Below, piece by piece: positions 40,744 through 49,467 of a stretch of 64,000 nucleotides of DNA. The notes below the pieces were generated by a model. It saw only the letters and a list, made by a program, of their open reading frames with translations, did not search any database and was not told the DNA's origin. How positions within the stretch are numbered: position 1 is the first letter of the stretch; every line of letters begins with the position of its first letter. Origin of the DNA: Caballeronia fortuita (GTDB taxonomy: Bacteria > Pseudomonadota > Gammaproteobacteria > Burkholderiales > Burkholderiaceae); NCBI RefSeq assembly GCF_001544835.2, contig NZ_FCNX02000024.1, forward strand, positions 1-64,000. The letters run 5' to 3'. The translations under genes were made by a program, and so were the position numbers.

Positions 40744-41568
40744 TCAGAGCTTCTCGGTTTCGCCGCTCTTCGGCTGCCACTTCATCAGCCTGCGCTCGAC
40801 CAGCGCGACGAGGCCGTCGAGCACGAGCGCGAATGCGGTCAGCACGAGAATGCCCGCGAAGACCGTGTTGATATCGAACGTGCCTTCGGCTTGAAGAATC
40901 AGATAGCCGACGCCGCGCGCCGAGCCGAGATATTCACCGACCACCGAGCCGACGAACGCAAGTCCCACCGACGTATGCAGGCTCGAAAACACCCAGCTCG
41001 TCGCGCTCGGCAGATAGACATGCCGCAGCAGTTGCTTGCGATTCGCGCCGAGCATGCGCGCGTTCGCGAGCACGACCGGGCTCACTTCCTTCACGCCCTG
41101 ATAGACGTTGAAGAACACGATGAAGAAGACCAGCGTCACGCCGAGCGCGACCTTCGACCAGATGCCCAAGCCGAACCACACCGCGAAGATCGGCGCGAGA
41201 ATCACGCGCGGCATCGAGTTGGCGGCCTTGATGTAGGGATCGAGGAGCGCGCTCGTCGTCGGCGCGAGCGCGAGCCACAGACCGACACCGAGTCCGGACA
41301 CCGTGCCGATGACGAACGCCAGCACCGTTTCGATCAGCGTCACCCACAGATGGATGTAGATCTCGCCGCCCGTAAACCACTCCCAGATACGCACGAGCAC
41401 CTTCTGCGGCTCGCCGAAAAAGAACGCGGCCTTGTTGGCGTCGTCGAAATAGAAAGGCGGCACGAGCGTCGGGCTCGTCAGCACGTACCACAGCGCAAAG
41501 CACGCGAGCAGCAGCAGCCATTGCCACACGATGAGATTCGCTCGATTCGGGCGCAGCTTGTTCCACAT
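40744..41568 (-). CDS. ABC transporter permease, nitrate/sulfonate/taurine type
   Basis: A 274-residue BPD-type permease with about six hydrophobic segments (first WQWLLLLACFALWYVL) and the EAA-like loop VYQGVKEVSPVVLANARMLGANRKQLLRHVYLPSA that contacts the ATPase. It resembles SsuC/TauC permeases. Last gene of the transporter set, 13 bases after the ATPase stop. The substrate is unknown. Confidence 0.9.
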   Translation of the reverse strand: MWNKLRPNRANLIVWQWLLLLACFALWYVLTSPTLVPPFYFDDANKAAFFFGEPQKVLVRIWEWFTGGEIYIHLWVTLIETVLAFVIGTVSGLGVGLWLALAPTTSALLDPYIKAANSMPRVILAPIFAVWFGLGIWSKVALGVTLVFFIVFFNVYQGVKEVSPVVLANARMLGANRKQLLRHVYLPSATSWVFSSLHTSVGLAFVGSVVGEYLGSARGVGYLILQAEGTFDINTVFAGILVLTAFALVLDGLVALVERRLMKWQPKSGETEKL

Positions 41569-41581
41569 GGTCGTTATCGTC

Positions 41582-42412
41582 TTATTCGGCGGCGGCGGGC
41601 TTCAGTTGCTGCTGATAGCCCTTCAACACTTCCTCGCGCAGCACGCCCCAGATTTGCGCGTGCAATTCGACGAAGCGCGGATGCGAGCGGATCTCGGCGA
41701 CATCGCGCGGACGCGGCAGATCGATCGCGAATTCACCGATCGGATGCGTGCCCGGTCCCGCCGCCAGCACGACGACCCGGTCGGACATCGAGATCGCTTC
41801 GTCGAGATCGTGCGTGATGAAGAGCACGGCCTTGCGCTTGGCGGCCCAAAGGTCGAGCAGTTCGTTTTCCATCAACTGACGCGTTTGAATGTCCAGCGCG
41901 GAGAACGGCTCGTCCATCAGGATGATGTCGGGATCGAGGATGAGCGTCTGCGCCATCGCGACGCGCTTTCTCATGCCGCCCGACAACTGATGCGGATAAC
42001 GATCGCCGAATCCGCCGAGGCCTACGCGCTTCAGCCATTCCTCGCCGCGTTTTTCGGCTTCGGCCTTCGGCACGCCCTGAAACGCAAGGCCGGCCGTCAC
42101 GTTGTCGAGGGCCGAGCGCCACGGCATGAGGCCATCGGCCTGAAACATGTAGCCCGCGCGCCGGTTGATGCCCTTCAGCTTCTCGCCGAACACGCTTACC
42201 GTGCCCGATGAAGGTTCGAGCAATCCCGCCGATACGTTGAGCAGCGTCGACTTGCCGCAGCCGGTCGGCCCGACGACCGACACGAACTCGCCGGGCGCGA
42301 TCGCGAGGTTCGTATCGCGGACCGCCGTATAACGATCGCGGCGACGCTCGCGCGATGCGAACGTGCACGTGACGTCTTCCAGCGCGAGCGCATAGTTCGA
42401 TGACGAGGACAT
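41582..42412 (-). CDS. ABC transporter ATP-binding protein, nitrate/sulfonate/taurine type
   Basis: A 276-residue ATPase: Walker A GPTGCGKSTLLN (about residues 46-57), Q-loop, signature LSGGMRKRVAMAQ, Walker B ILMDEPFSALD and H-loop ITHDLDEA are all present. Resembles SsuB/TauB. It starts three bases after the binding-protein stop, showing tight coupling within the operon. Confidence 0.93.
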   Translation of the reverse strand: MSSSSNYALALEDVTCTFASRERRRDRYTAVRDTNLAIAPGEFVSVVGPTGCGKSTLLNVSAGLLEPSSGTVSVFGEKLKGINRRAGYMFQADGLMPWRSALDNVTAGLAFQGVPKAEAEKRGEEWLKRVGLGGFGDRYPHQLSGGMRKRVAMAQTLILDPDIILMDEPFSALDIQTRQLMENELLDLWAAKRKAVLFITHDLDEAISMSDRVVVLAAGPGTHPIGEFAIDLPRPRDVAEIRSHPRFVELHAQIWGVLREEVLKGYQQQLKPAAAE

Positions 42413-42415
42413 CGA

Positions 42416-43453
42416 TCAGACCTTGACGCTCGCGAGCGCCTTCTTGACGAAATCGTTGGTCCAGGTCTTCGACAGGTCGATCGGCTTGCCCTTCACGGTT
42501 TCGTCGAAGGCCTGCAGCGTCTTGAGCGAGGTCGCGGGACCGTCGGCGGGCATCAGGCCGTCCGGCGACAGCGCTTCCTTCACGTGCTGCCACGAATCCA
42601 GATACAGCGCGCGATCGCCGAGCAGATAGCTCTCCGGCACCGTCGAGATGAGGTCCTTGCCCGAGGCGCCTTGCAGCCATTTCAGCGCGCGCACCATCGC
42701 GTTCGTGAGCGCCTGCGTCGTGTTCGGATTCTTCGTGATGAAGCTCTGCGATGCGTACAGGCAACCCGCCGGCATGTTGCCGCCGAACACCTTGACCGTG
42801 TCCGCGAGCGTGCGCGTGTCCGACACGATGCGGATATCGCCCGCGCGGTCGAGCTTGGTCATCACCGGATCGAGATTGGCGATGGCGTCGATCTGGCCGG
42901 ATTGCAGCGCGGCGATCGCACCCGCGCCCGCGCCCACGCCGATGAACGACACATCGGTCGCCTTCAGCCCTGCCTGCGCGAGCACGAAGCTCGCCATGAT
43001 CGACGTCGACGAGCCCGGCGCCGTCACGCCGATCTTCTTGCCTTTCAGGTCCGCGACCGATTTGTAGTTCGGCATCGCCTTCTTCGATACGGCAAGCACG
43101 ATCTGCGGCGCGCGCCCCTGCAGCACGAATTCGCGGAAATACTGGTTTTTCGCCTGCAGGAGCAGCGTGTGCTCGAACGCGCCCGAGACGACATCCGCGC
43201 TGCCGCCGACCGCCGCCTGCAGCGCCTTCGCGCCGCCCGCGAAATCGGCGATCTCGATGTTGAGCCCTTCGTCCTTGAAGTAGTTGCGGCGCTCCGCAAT
43301 GGTGAGCGGCAGATAGTAGAAGAGATTTTTGCCGCCGACCGCGATCGATACCTTGGTCTGCTCGAGCTTGCTCTGCGCGAGCGCGAGCGGCATGCCCGAC
43401 ATCGCTCCACCCGCGAGCACGACGCCGCTCGCGATGAACGTTCTGCGTTTCAT
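42416..43453 (-). CDS. ABC transporter substrate-binding protein, NMT1/SsuA-like
   Basis: A 345-residue periplasmic binding protein with a twin-arginine-like signal peptide (MKRRTFIASGVVLAGGAMSG, cleavage after about ALA-Q, residues 24-27) and the NMT1/THI5-like fold, e.g. GGKNLFYYLPLTIAERRNYF and GVTAPGSSTSIMASFVLAQ. Members bind sulfonates, taurine, nitrate, pyrimidine precursors or aromatic acids; the ligand here is not predictable. Neighbouring CoA-transferase gene suggests a carboxylate-type substrate; that is inference. Confidence 0.9.
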   Translation of the reverse strand: MKRRTFIASGVVLAGGAMSGMPLALAQSKLEQTKVSIAVGGKNLFYYLPLTIAERRNYFKDEGLNIEIADFAGGAKALQAAVGGSADVVSGAFEHTLLLQAKNQYFREFVLQGRAPQIVLAVSKKAMPNYKSVADLKGKKIGVTAPGSSTSIMASFVLAQAGLKATDVSFIGVGAGAGAIAALQSGQIDAIANLDPVMTKLDRAGDIRIVSDTRTLADTVKVFGGNMPAGCLYASQSFITKNPNTTQALTNAMVRALKWLQGASGKDLISTVPESYLLGDRALYLDSWQHVKEALSPDGLMPADGPATSLKTLQAFDETVKGKPIDLSKTWTNDFVKKALASVKV

Positions 43454-43491
43454 CGTTGTGTCTCCTGGAATTCTTGTTGTCCGCGCGTGCC

Positions 43492-44697
43492 TCAGATCAC
43501 CTTGGCCGCGCGCAGCCGCGCGATATCGTCGGCATGATACCCGAGCGTCTGAAGTACTTCATCCGTGTGTTCACCGAGTTGCGGCCCGAGCCAGCGCGTT
43601 TCGCCGGGCGTCTCGGAGAGCTTCGGCGTCACGTTCGGCAACGTGATCTCGCGGCCGTCCTGCCACGGAAAACGCTGCAGCATCTGACGCGCGATGTACT
43701 GCGGATCGGTGAACATGTCGGCCACGCTGTAGATGCGGCCTGCGGGCACGTCGGCGGCATTGAGCACGGCGAGCGCTTCGTCGATGCTGCGCGTGGACAG
43801 CCACGCGGCGATGGCGTCGTCGATTTCCTGCGTGCGCGGCACGCGCCCGTCGTTCGAGGCGAGCGCGGGATCGTCGGCGAGATCGGCGCGCTCGATCGCG
43901 TTCATGAGGCGCTTGAAGATCGGATCGCTGTTGCCGCCGATCACGATGCTGCCATCGCGGCACGGATACGTATTCGACGGCACGATGCCCGGCAGCGACG
44001 CACCCGTGCGCTCGCGCACCATGCCGTACACGCCGTATTCCGGAACGACGCTTTCCATCATGTTGAAGACGGCTTCGTACAGCGCGACGTCGACGACCTG
44101 CCCCTTGCCGCCGTTCACGCGCACGTTATGCAGCGCCATCATCGCGCCGATCACGCCGTGCAACGCCGCGATGGAGTCGCCGATCGATATGCCGATGCGC
44201 GGTGGCGGCAAGTCCGGATAGCCGGTGATATGGCGCAGACCGCCCATCGATTCCGCGATCGCGCCGAAGCCCGGGCGATCGCGATACGGACCGGTCTGGC
44301 CGTAGCCGGACAGCCGCACCATCACGAGAGCGGGATTCTCCGCCGAGAGCGTTTCGTAGCCGAGGCCGAGCTTTTCGAGCAGACCGGGCCGGAAGTTTTC
44401 GATGACGATATCGGCTTCCTTCGCGAGCCGGCGCACGATTTCCTTGCCTTCGTCCGCCTTGAGATTGATCGTCACGGACTTCTTGTTGCGCGCCTGCACC
44501 GCCCACCACAGCGACGTGCCGCCGACTTCCGGATAAAGCTTGCGCCACTTGCGCAGCGGATCGCCGCCGTTCGGGTCCTCGATCTTGATGACGTCGGCGC
44601 CGAACTCGCCCATGAAGCGCGCGGCGAACGGGCCGGCGATGAGCGTGCCGAGTTCCAGCACCTTGACCCCGGCGAGCGGTCCCGTCGTTGTGGTCAT
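43492..44697 (-). CDS. CaiB/BaiF family (class III) CoA-transferase
   Basis: A 401-residue family III CoA-transferase, which moves CoA between organic acids through an aspartyl-CoA thioester intermediate. The N-terminal GVKVLELGTLIAGPFAARFMGEFGADVIKIE, the NLKADEGKEIVRRL linker and the GISIGDSIAALHG region with the likely catalytic Asp are typical. The ATG at 44697 has a GGAG-type ribosome binding site just upstream. Lies between the DUF1653 gene (26-base gap) and the binding-protein gene (38-base gap) in one operon. The acid substrate is unknown. Confidence 0.92.
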   Translation of the reverse strand: MTTTTGPLAGVKVLELGTLIAGPFAARFMGEFGADVIKIEDPNGGDPLRKWRKLYPEVGGTSLWWAVQARNKKSVTINLKADEGKEIVRRLAKEADIVIENFRPGLLEKLGLGYETLSAENPALVMVRLSGYGQTGPYRDRPGFGAIAESMGGLRHITGYPDLPPPRIGISIGDSIAALHGVIGAMMALHNVRVNGGKGQVVDVALYEAVFNMMESVVPEYGVYGMVRERTGASLPGIVPSNTYPCRDGSIVIGGNSDPIFKRLMNAIERADLADDPALASNDGRVPRTQEIDDAIAAWLSTRSIDEALAVLNAADVPAGRIYSVADMFTDPQYIARQMLQRFPWQDGREITLPNVTPKLSETPGETRWLGPQLGEHTDEVLQTLGYHADDIARLRAAKVI

Positions 44698-44723
44698 GGC
44701 TGCGTCTCCTTTTATGTGTTTTC

Positions 44724-44948
44724 TCAGAGCGGGATATCGAGCGGCTTGAAGCGCGGCGTGCCGTCGGCGAGCGTCTCGTTGAACATCGCGGCGGGCCGCA
44801 CCCACAAGCCGCGTTCATGCGGCCAGAGATGCTCGTAGACGATCATCGCTTCTTCGGTTTCCGAGTGGCGCGCCACGCCGATCACGCGATACAGCCCGCC
44901 CTTGTAGTGACGATGCGTCGCGAGCGCGAGTGCTTCGGTTTCTGTCAT
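44724..44948 (-). CDS. DUF1653 family small protein
   Basis: A 74-residue protein matching the DUF1653 pattern (HYKGGLYRVIGVARHSETEEAMIVYEHLWPHERGLWVRPAAMF). Such proteins are small beta-rich cytosolic proteins of unknown role, sometimes near DNA or RNA metabolism genes. The ATG at 44948 has an AAAGGA ribosome binding site nine bases upstream. It follows the recR stop by 14 bases; a longer overlapping frame that runs into recR is a shadow. Confidence 0.82.
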   Translation of the reverse strand: MTETEALALATHRHYKGGLYRVIGVARHSETEEAMIVYEHLWPHERGLWVRPAAMFNETLADGTPRFKPLDIPL

Positions 44949-44962
44949 CGACTGGAGTCCTT

Positions 44963-45559
44963 TCATACGGAGCGGCGATCGAGCATCGCACGCGCGATCG
45001 TGCCGGCATCGACATATTCGAGCTCGCCGCCGACGGGCACGCCGCGCGCGAGCCGCGTCACCTTTAGGCCCTTGCTCTTGAGCGTCTGCGCGAGATAGTG
45101 TGCGGTCGCTTCGCCTTCGTTCGTGAAGTTGGTGGCGAGCACGATTTCCTGCACGACGCCGTCGAGCGCGCGGTTGATGAGCCGCTCGAAGTGGATTTCC
45201 TTCGGCCCGATGCCGTCGAGCGGGCTCAGGCGCCCCATCAGCACGAAGTAGAGCCCGCGATACGTGAGCGTCTGTTCGAGCATGATCTGATCGGCGGGCG
45301 TTTCCACCACGCACAGCAACGCCGGATCGCGCTCTTCGTCGCTGCAGACTTCGCAGATCTCGCTTTCCGTGAAGGTGTTGCACTTCTCGCAGTGCTTCAG
45401 ATTCCCGGTCGCGAACAGCAGCGAATTGCCGAGCTTTTCAGCGCCTGCGCGGTCGTGCTGCATCAGGTGATACGCCATGCGCTGCGCCGACTTCGGACCG
45501 ACGCCGGGCAGCGCGCGCAGCGCTTCGACGAGCGCCGACAGGGCGGAAGGTTGTTTCAT
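44963..45559 (-). CDS. recR: recombination mediator protein RecR
   Basis: A 198-residue DNA repair protein acting with RecF/RecO in gap repair. The HhH motif ([20 protein letters not shown]), the Cys4 zinc finger ([16 protein letters not shown], about residues 57-72) and the Toprim domain ([15 protein letters not shown]) are present. The ATG at 45559 begins [10 protein letters not shown]. It is the third member of the conserved dnaX-ebfC-recR cluster. Confidence 0.96.
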   Translation of the reverse strand: MKQPSALSALVEALRALPGVGPKSAQRMAYHLMQHDRAGAEKLGNSLLFATGNLKHCEKCNTFTESEICEVCSDEERDPALLCVVETPADQIMLEQTLTYRGLYFVLMGRLSPLDGIGPKEIHFERLINRALDGVVQEIVLATNFTNEGEATAHYLAQTLKSKGLKVTRLARGVPVGGELEYVDAGTIARAMLDRRSV

Positions 45560-45609
45560 GTGTCCTCGGTGGCGAGCCATCGGATCGGGTTCGTCCGATG
45601 GCCGCGCAA

Positions 45610-45936
45610 TCAAAACGGCATCTTGAATCCTGGCGGCATCGGCATGCCGGCGGTCATGCCGCTCATCTTCTCTTGCGTGGTGGCTTCGGCTTTGCGCACG
45701 GCGTCGTTGAACGCGGCGGCGACGAGGTCTTCGAGCATGTCCTTGTCGTCGGCGAGCAGGCTCGGGTCGATCTGCACGCGGCGCACGTCGTTCTTGCAGG
45801 TCATCGTCACCTTCACGAGACCGGCGCCGGACTGGCCCTCGACCTCGATCTGCGCGAGCTGATCCTGCATCTTCTTCATGTTTTCCTGCATCTGCTGAGC
45901 CTGTTTCATCAGCCCGGCGAGTTGGTTCTTCATCAT
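45610..45936 (-). CDS. YbaB/EbfC family nucleoid-associated protein
   Basis: A 108-residue DNA-binding protein of the EbfC family: N-terminal coiled-coil helix ([29 protein letters not shown]), central sheet with [15 protein letters not shown], and a short Met/Pro/Gly-rich tail. The dnaX-ybaB-recR order is conserved across bacteria and suggests a function at replication or recombination intermediates. Confidence 0.94.
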   Translation of the reverse strand: MMKNQLAGLMKQAQQMQENMKKMQDQLAQIEVEGQSGAGLVKVTMTCKNDVRRVQIDPSLLADDKDMLEDLVAAAFNDAVRKAEATTQEKMSGMTAGMPMPPGFKMPF

Positions 45937-46041
45937 GGTTCGGCTCCTTACTGGAAAACGTGTGGCAAAGGCACGCGCGATGCGCGCGCCCGATATTCAG
46001 TGCGGCTGCGCGACGCCCGAGAGCGCGCCGCGCGCCTCAAT

Positions 46042-48291
46042 TCACGACGGATTCGCACCCGATGCGGCGATCGGCTTGATCGAACCCTGCACGATGCTCG
46101 CGCCGAAATCGCGGATCAGCGATTGCACGAACGGATCCTGCCTGATTTCCTGCTCCGCTTCCTGCTGACGGCGCGCGCGCTGGGCGGCATCGAGCGCGGC
46201 GGCAGTGCGGCGCGCGGGCGCGACGGCGACGCTGACTTCGATCGCGCGGCCGAGCTTCTCCGCGAGCGCGGCCTTCAGTTTCGCGACGTGCGCGGCGTCG
46301 GTGTACATCTGGACGGGAACGGCGAGCGTCACGGAATCCGCATCGCACGCGGTGAGTTCGCTATTGAACGCGAGCTGATAGGCGACGCCTTTCAACGGCA
46401 GATCGACGGCGAGCACGGCCCATTCGGTCGACACGCCAAGCGCGTCGAGCGGCACGGCGGGCGGCAGCGGCGTCGTGTCGACGGCGGGCGCGAGCTTCGC
46501 GGGCGGCGCGGCGTTGAAGTGCATGTCGTCGGGACCGCTATCGAACGCGGGCACGAAGCCGTCGTCCGGCGGCATGAAGTAAGCGTCTTCCGATCCCGCC
46601 GGCGGATAGTCGCCGGGCGGCATGTCTTCCCACGGCGGAATGACGCTCGGCTTCGCCGCCGTGGCCGCGGCGGGCTTCGGTTCGGGCGCGGCGGGCGGCG
46701 CGCGGCGCGGCGTCGGCACCGGGATCTGCGCGGCGGGCTTCGCTACGGGCTTCGCGGCGGATTGAGCCGCTGCGGGCGCCGCCGCGTTTCGTGCGCCGCG
46801 ATCGGAGGAAAGGCGCATGCCCGCGCTGCGCAACACATCGAGCGCCGCGCTTGCGCCGCTCGAGGGACGCGGCGCGGCGGGTTCAGGCTCGGCCACGGAC
46901 GCCTCGACGGCCTGACGCACCGCGCTTTGCATCGGCTTCGCCGCAACGGGCTCGCGCGTATCGGCGGTCGGCGTCGGCGCGGGCTCGGCGCTTTTCGCCG
47001 CGACGATGACCGTCCGCGCAGGTTCGGCGCTCTCTTCGGGCGGCGTTTCCTTCGCCTCGACGATGACCGTCTGCACGGCGGGCGCAGGCGCTTTCGCCAC
47101 GGGCGCGGGCGCCACAGCGCGCTCGGCCATCGCGCCCGCGAGCGCGGCGCTGCGCGCGGGCTTCGCGCCCGAAGGCGCGGCGAGCGCCACGCCACCGCCC
47201 GGTCCGCCAGCCGGTTCGAACGCGAGCATGCGCAGCAGCGTCATCGTGAAGCCGGCGTATTCGTCGGGCGCGAGACCGAGTTCGCTGCGTCCGACCGTGG
47301 CGATCTGATAGAACAACTGAACCTGTTCCGCCGACAGCATGTCCGCGAAGCGGCGAATGTCCGCGGCTTCCGGCCATTCGTCCAGCACCGACGCCGGCGC
47401 GAACTGCGCCCAGCCGATTCGATGCAGCAGACTCGCGAGATCCTGCAGCGCCGTCGAGAAGGACAGGCTGCGCAGCGCCATTTCGTCGGCGATGGCAAGC
47501 ACGCCGGGGCCGTCGTCGGCGGCGAGCGCGTCGATCAGGCGGATGAGATAGCTTTGATCGAGCGCGCCGAGCATGCCGCGCACGGCTTCCTCGGTGACTT
47601 CGTTCGCCGAATACGCGATGGCCTGGTCGGTCAGCGAAAGCGCGTCGCGCATAGAGCCGTCCGCCGCGCGCGACAAGAGCCGCAGCGCCTGCGTCTCGAA
47701 CGCAATATTCTCTTGCTGAAGAATGTTCTCCAGGTGCGACACGATGTGCCCCGCCGGCATCTGCTTCAGATTGAACTGGAGGCAGCGCGAGAGCACGGTG
47801 ACCGGAATCTTCTGCGGATCGGTCGTCGCGAGGATGAACTTCATATGCGGCGGCGGCTCTTCCAGCGTCTTCAGCATCGCGTTGAATGCTTCCTTCGTGA
47901 GCATGTGCACTTCGTCGATCATGTAGACCTTGAAGCGCGCATCCACCGGCGCGTAGACCGCACGTTCAAGCAATGCGCGAATGTCGTCGATGCCGCGATT
48001 GCTCGCCGCATCCATTTCGACGTAATCGACGAAACGCCCTTCGTCGATTTCCCGGCACGCGCGGCACACGCCGCACGGCTTCGAGGACACACCGGTTTCA
48101 CAGTTGAGCGCCTTCGCGAAGATGCGCGAGAGCGTCGTCTTGCCGACGCCGCGCGTGCCGGTGAAGAGATACGCGTGATGCAGACGGCCGCCGTCGAGCG
48201 CGTGCGTGAGCGCACGAACGACGTGCTCCTGGCCGACGAGCGACTCGAATGATTTCGGCCGCCATTTGCGTGCGAGAACTTGATAGGTCAT
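46042..48291 (-). CDS. dnaX: DNA polymerase III subunits tau/gamma
   Basis: Clamp-loader ATPase, 749 residues. Walker A GTRGVGKT (about residues 45-52), zinc-binding Cys64, Cys73, Cys76 and Cys79, and DEVHMLT are present in the N-terminal AAA+ domain. A long Ala/Pro-rich linker (about residues 370-600) precedes the tau-specific C-terminus. No slippery A-run like the E. coli gamma frameshift site was seen. The ATG at 48291 (MTYQVLARKWRPKSFE) is the family start. First gene of the dnaX-ebfC-recR operon, which here seems to extend into five more genes. Confidence 0.95.
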   Translation of the reverse strand: MTYQVLARKWRPKSFESLVGQEHVVRALTHALDGGRLHHAYLFTGTRGVGKTTLSRIFAKALNCETGVSSKPCGVCRACREIDEGRFVDYVEMDAASNRGIDDIRALLERAVYAPVDARFKVYMIDEVHMLTKEAFNAMLKTLEEPPPHMKFILATTDPQKIPVTVLSRCLQFNLKQMPAGHIVSHLENILQQENIAFETQALRLLSRAADGSMRDALSLTDQAIAYSANEVTEEAVRGMLGALDQSYLIRLIDALAADDGPGVLAIADEMALRSLSFSTALQDLASLLHRIGWAQFAPASVLDEWPEAADIRRFADMLSAEQVQLFYQIATVGRSELGLAPDEYAGFTMTLLRMLAFEPAGGPGGGVALAAPSGAKPARSAALAGAMAERAVAPAPVAKAPAPAVQTVIVEAKETPPEESAEPARTVIVAAKSAEPAPTPTADTREPVAAKPMQSAVRQAVEASVAEPEPAAPRPSSGASAALDVLRSAGMRLSSDRGARNAAAPAAAQSAAKPVAKPAAQIPVPTPRRAPPAAPEPKPAAATAAKPSVIPPWEDMPPGDYPPAGSEDAYFMPPDDGFVPAFDSGPDDMHFNAAPPAKLAPAVDTTPLPPAVPLDALGVSTEWAVLAVDLPLKGVAYQLAFNSELTACDADSVTLAVPVQMYTDAAHVAKLKAALAEKLGRAIEVSVAVAPARRTAAALDAAQRARRQQEAEQEIRQDPFVQSLIRDFGASIVQGSIKPIAASGANPS

Positions 48292-48429
48292 GCGCGAAAT
48301 TGTATCAGCAACGACCTTGCTCAAACGCCGCTCCGGCAAGGCGAACAGACACACGGAAGCATCACGCGCAATGGCGTGCGGGGCACAAACGAATAAGGGA
48401 AAAGGCGAACTGCGGAAGAAAAGCGGAAG

Positions 48430-48529
48430 GTGACGAGCCCGACCCTCGGCACTGGTGGAAAACGGCTGTGGCTGCTTCGTTCCCGACCTGACCAGGTTGA
48501 CCGCGCCACCATGCGAGGAGGCCCGTCAC
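48430..48529 (-). ncRNA. ffs: signal recognition particle RNA (4.5S, small bacterial type)
   Basis: On the minus strand the conserved apical domain reads GGTCAGGTCGGGAACGAAGC, close to the universal GGTCAGG-CCGGAAGGAAGCAGCC of SRP RNA. The ends pair: GTGACGGGCC at the 5' end with GGCTCGTCAC at the 3' end, giving about 100 nucleotides. It binds Ffh for co-translational targeting of membrane proteins. It sits just upstream of dnaX on the same strand, a common location. Confidence 0.9.
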
Positions 48530-48534
48530 GTCGA

Positions 48535-48540
48535 ATCATA
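48535..48540 (-). promoter_or_regulatory. candidate -10 element of ffs
   Basis: TATGAT on the minus strand, five bases before the predicted 5' end of the SRP RNA (48529), a correct distance for a transcription start. The -35 is not clear. Confidence 0.45.
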
Positions 48541-48871
48541 ACACGGACGATGGCATACCCGGAAGGCGTCGGCCGAATGCGCGAAACTTGGCGGCACCTT
48601 CGCGGTGCCCTCTTGTGCTTCGTATTACCGGCCTCAGATGGTCCCTATCAGTACCCGGCAACGGATAGCAAAGTAGGCTAAGATGACATGTGAATTACGC
48701 GGAAGTGGTGCATTTCGCCCTCCCGCAGATCATTCGCCGCCGTTTGCGTGCCATTCTGGCGCACGGTGCGCGGGCTGAACCCCGCCCGTTGGCGACAAAA
48801 TTTTTTTCAGTTTTCGTGTATCGTGGCGAGCATTCAAACGCGGGCCTCGAATCAATAGAGGTATTCAGACA

Positions 48872-49198
48872 ATGAGCGAATCAATCAAGCACATCAGCGA
48901 CGCTTCTTTCGAACAGGATGTCGTCAAGTCGGATAAACCTGTCCTGCTCGACTTCTGGGCCGAGTGGTGCGGTCCGTGCAAGATGATTGCCCCGATCCTC
49001 GATGAAGTCGCGAAGGATTACGGCGATCGCCTGCAGATCGCGAAGATCAACGTCGACGAACATCAGTCGACGCCGGTGAAGTTCGGCGTGCGTGGCATTC
49101 CCACGCTGATCCTCTTCAAGAACGGTGCGGTCGCCGCGCAGAAGGTCGGCGCATTGTCCAAGTCGCAGCTCACTGCGTTCCTCGACAGCAACCTGTAA
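48872..49198 (+). CDS. trxA: thioredoxin TrxA
   Basis: A 108-residue thioredoxin that reduces disulfides in cytosolic proteins such as ribonucleotide reductase. The active site WCGPCK has Cys33 and Cys36; the conserved cis-Pro lies in GIPTLILF. Normal length. rho follows 269 bases downstream, the same trxA-rho neighbourhood as in E. coli and many Proteobacteria. Confidence 0.97.
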   Translation: MSESIKHISDASFEQDVVKSDKPVLLDFWAEWCGPCKMIAPILDEVAKDYGDRLQIAKINVDEHQSTPVKFGVRGIPTLILFKNGAVAAQKVGALSKSQLTAFLDSNL

Positions 49199-49287
49199 CG
49201 GTATGTGGGCAGGCGCCGGTATGTCCCGGCGCCCGCGCCCGCATCCGACTGAGCGTCCATGACGCGCTAAAAGCGTTATCCGATGCA

Positions 49288-49315
49288 GCCGATGTTGTCA
49301 CGCGACAACATCGGC
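49288..49315. repeat. perfect 12-base-pair inverted repeat in the trxA-rho gap
   Basis: GCCGATGTTGTC, loop ACGC, GACAACATCGGC. It is followed by CGAAAAGG, with no T-run, so it is not a classical terminator. It lies 90 bases after trxA and upstream of the rho promoter candidate. A second GC-rich hairpin (GCGCCGG / CCGGCGC) occurs at about 49211-49229. Confidence 0.75.
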
Positions 49316-49366
49316 CGAAAAGGCCCGCCCAAAGCCCACCCGAGGCGCCTGTGGCGTGTGCTATGC

Positions 49367-49372
49367 TAGAAT
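49367..49372 (+). promoter_or_regulatory. candidate extended -10 of rho
   Basis: TGCTAGAAT (TG, one base, TAGAAT) on the plus strand, leaving a leader of about 90 bases before the rho ATG. No -35 consensus is needed for this class. Confidence 0.45.
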
Positions 49373-49467
49373 CATAAGAGTTCAAGAAGTATTAAGTCTC
49401 GAGCGGTTCCGCTCACCTCTTCTCCCAAATCTTTCTGTCGTACCTCTCTCCCCGGCGGGAAACCCGT

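Larger units (their letters stand above)
48292..48871. other. 580-base region between dnaX and trxA
   Basis: Holds the ffs gene (48430-48529, minus strand) and its promoter candidate. The 340 bases between ffs and trxA contain no supported gene; the trxA leader has an AT-rich stretch (ACAAAATTTTTTTCAG at about 48795-48810) and a GAGG ribosome binding site. The 138 bases between dnaX and ffs show nothing specific. Confidence 0.6.

Noticed and set aside
44724-45383. A longer start for the DUF1653 frame reaching into recR
   Set aside because: Only the part from 44948 has family similarity and a ribosome binding site; the upstream part is out of frame within recR.
45598-48252. An 884-codon frame antisense to dnaX and ebfC
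   Set aside because: Arg/Gly/His-rich shadow; dnaX, with intact motifs, explains the region.
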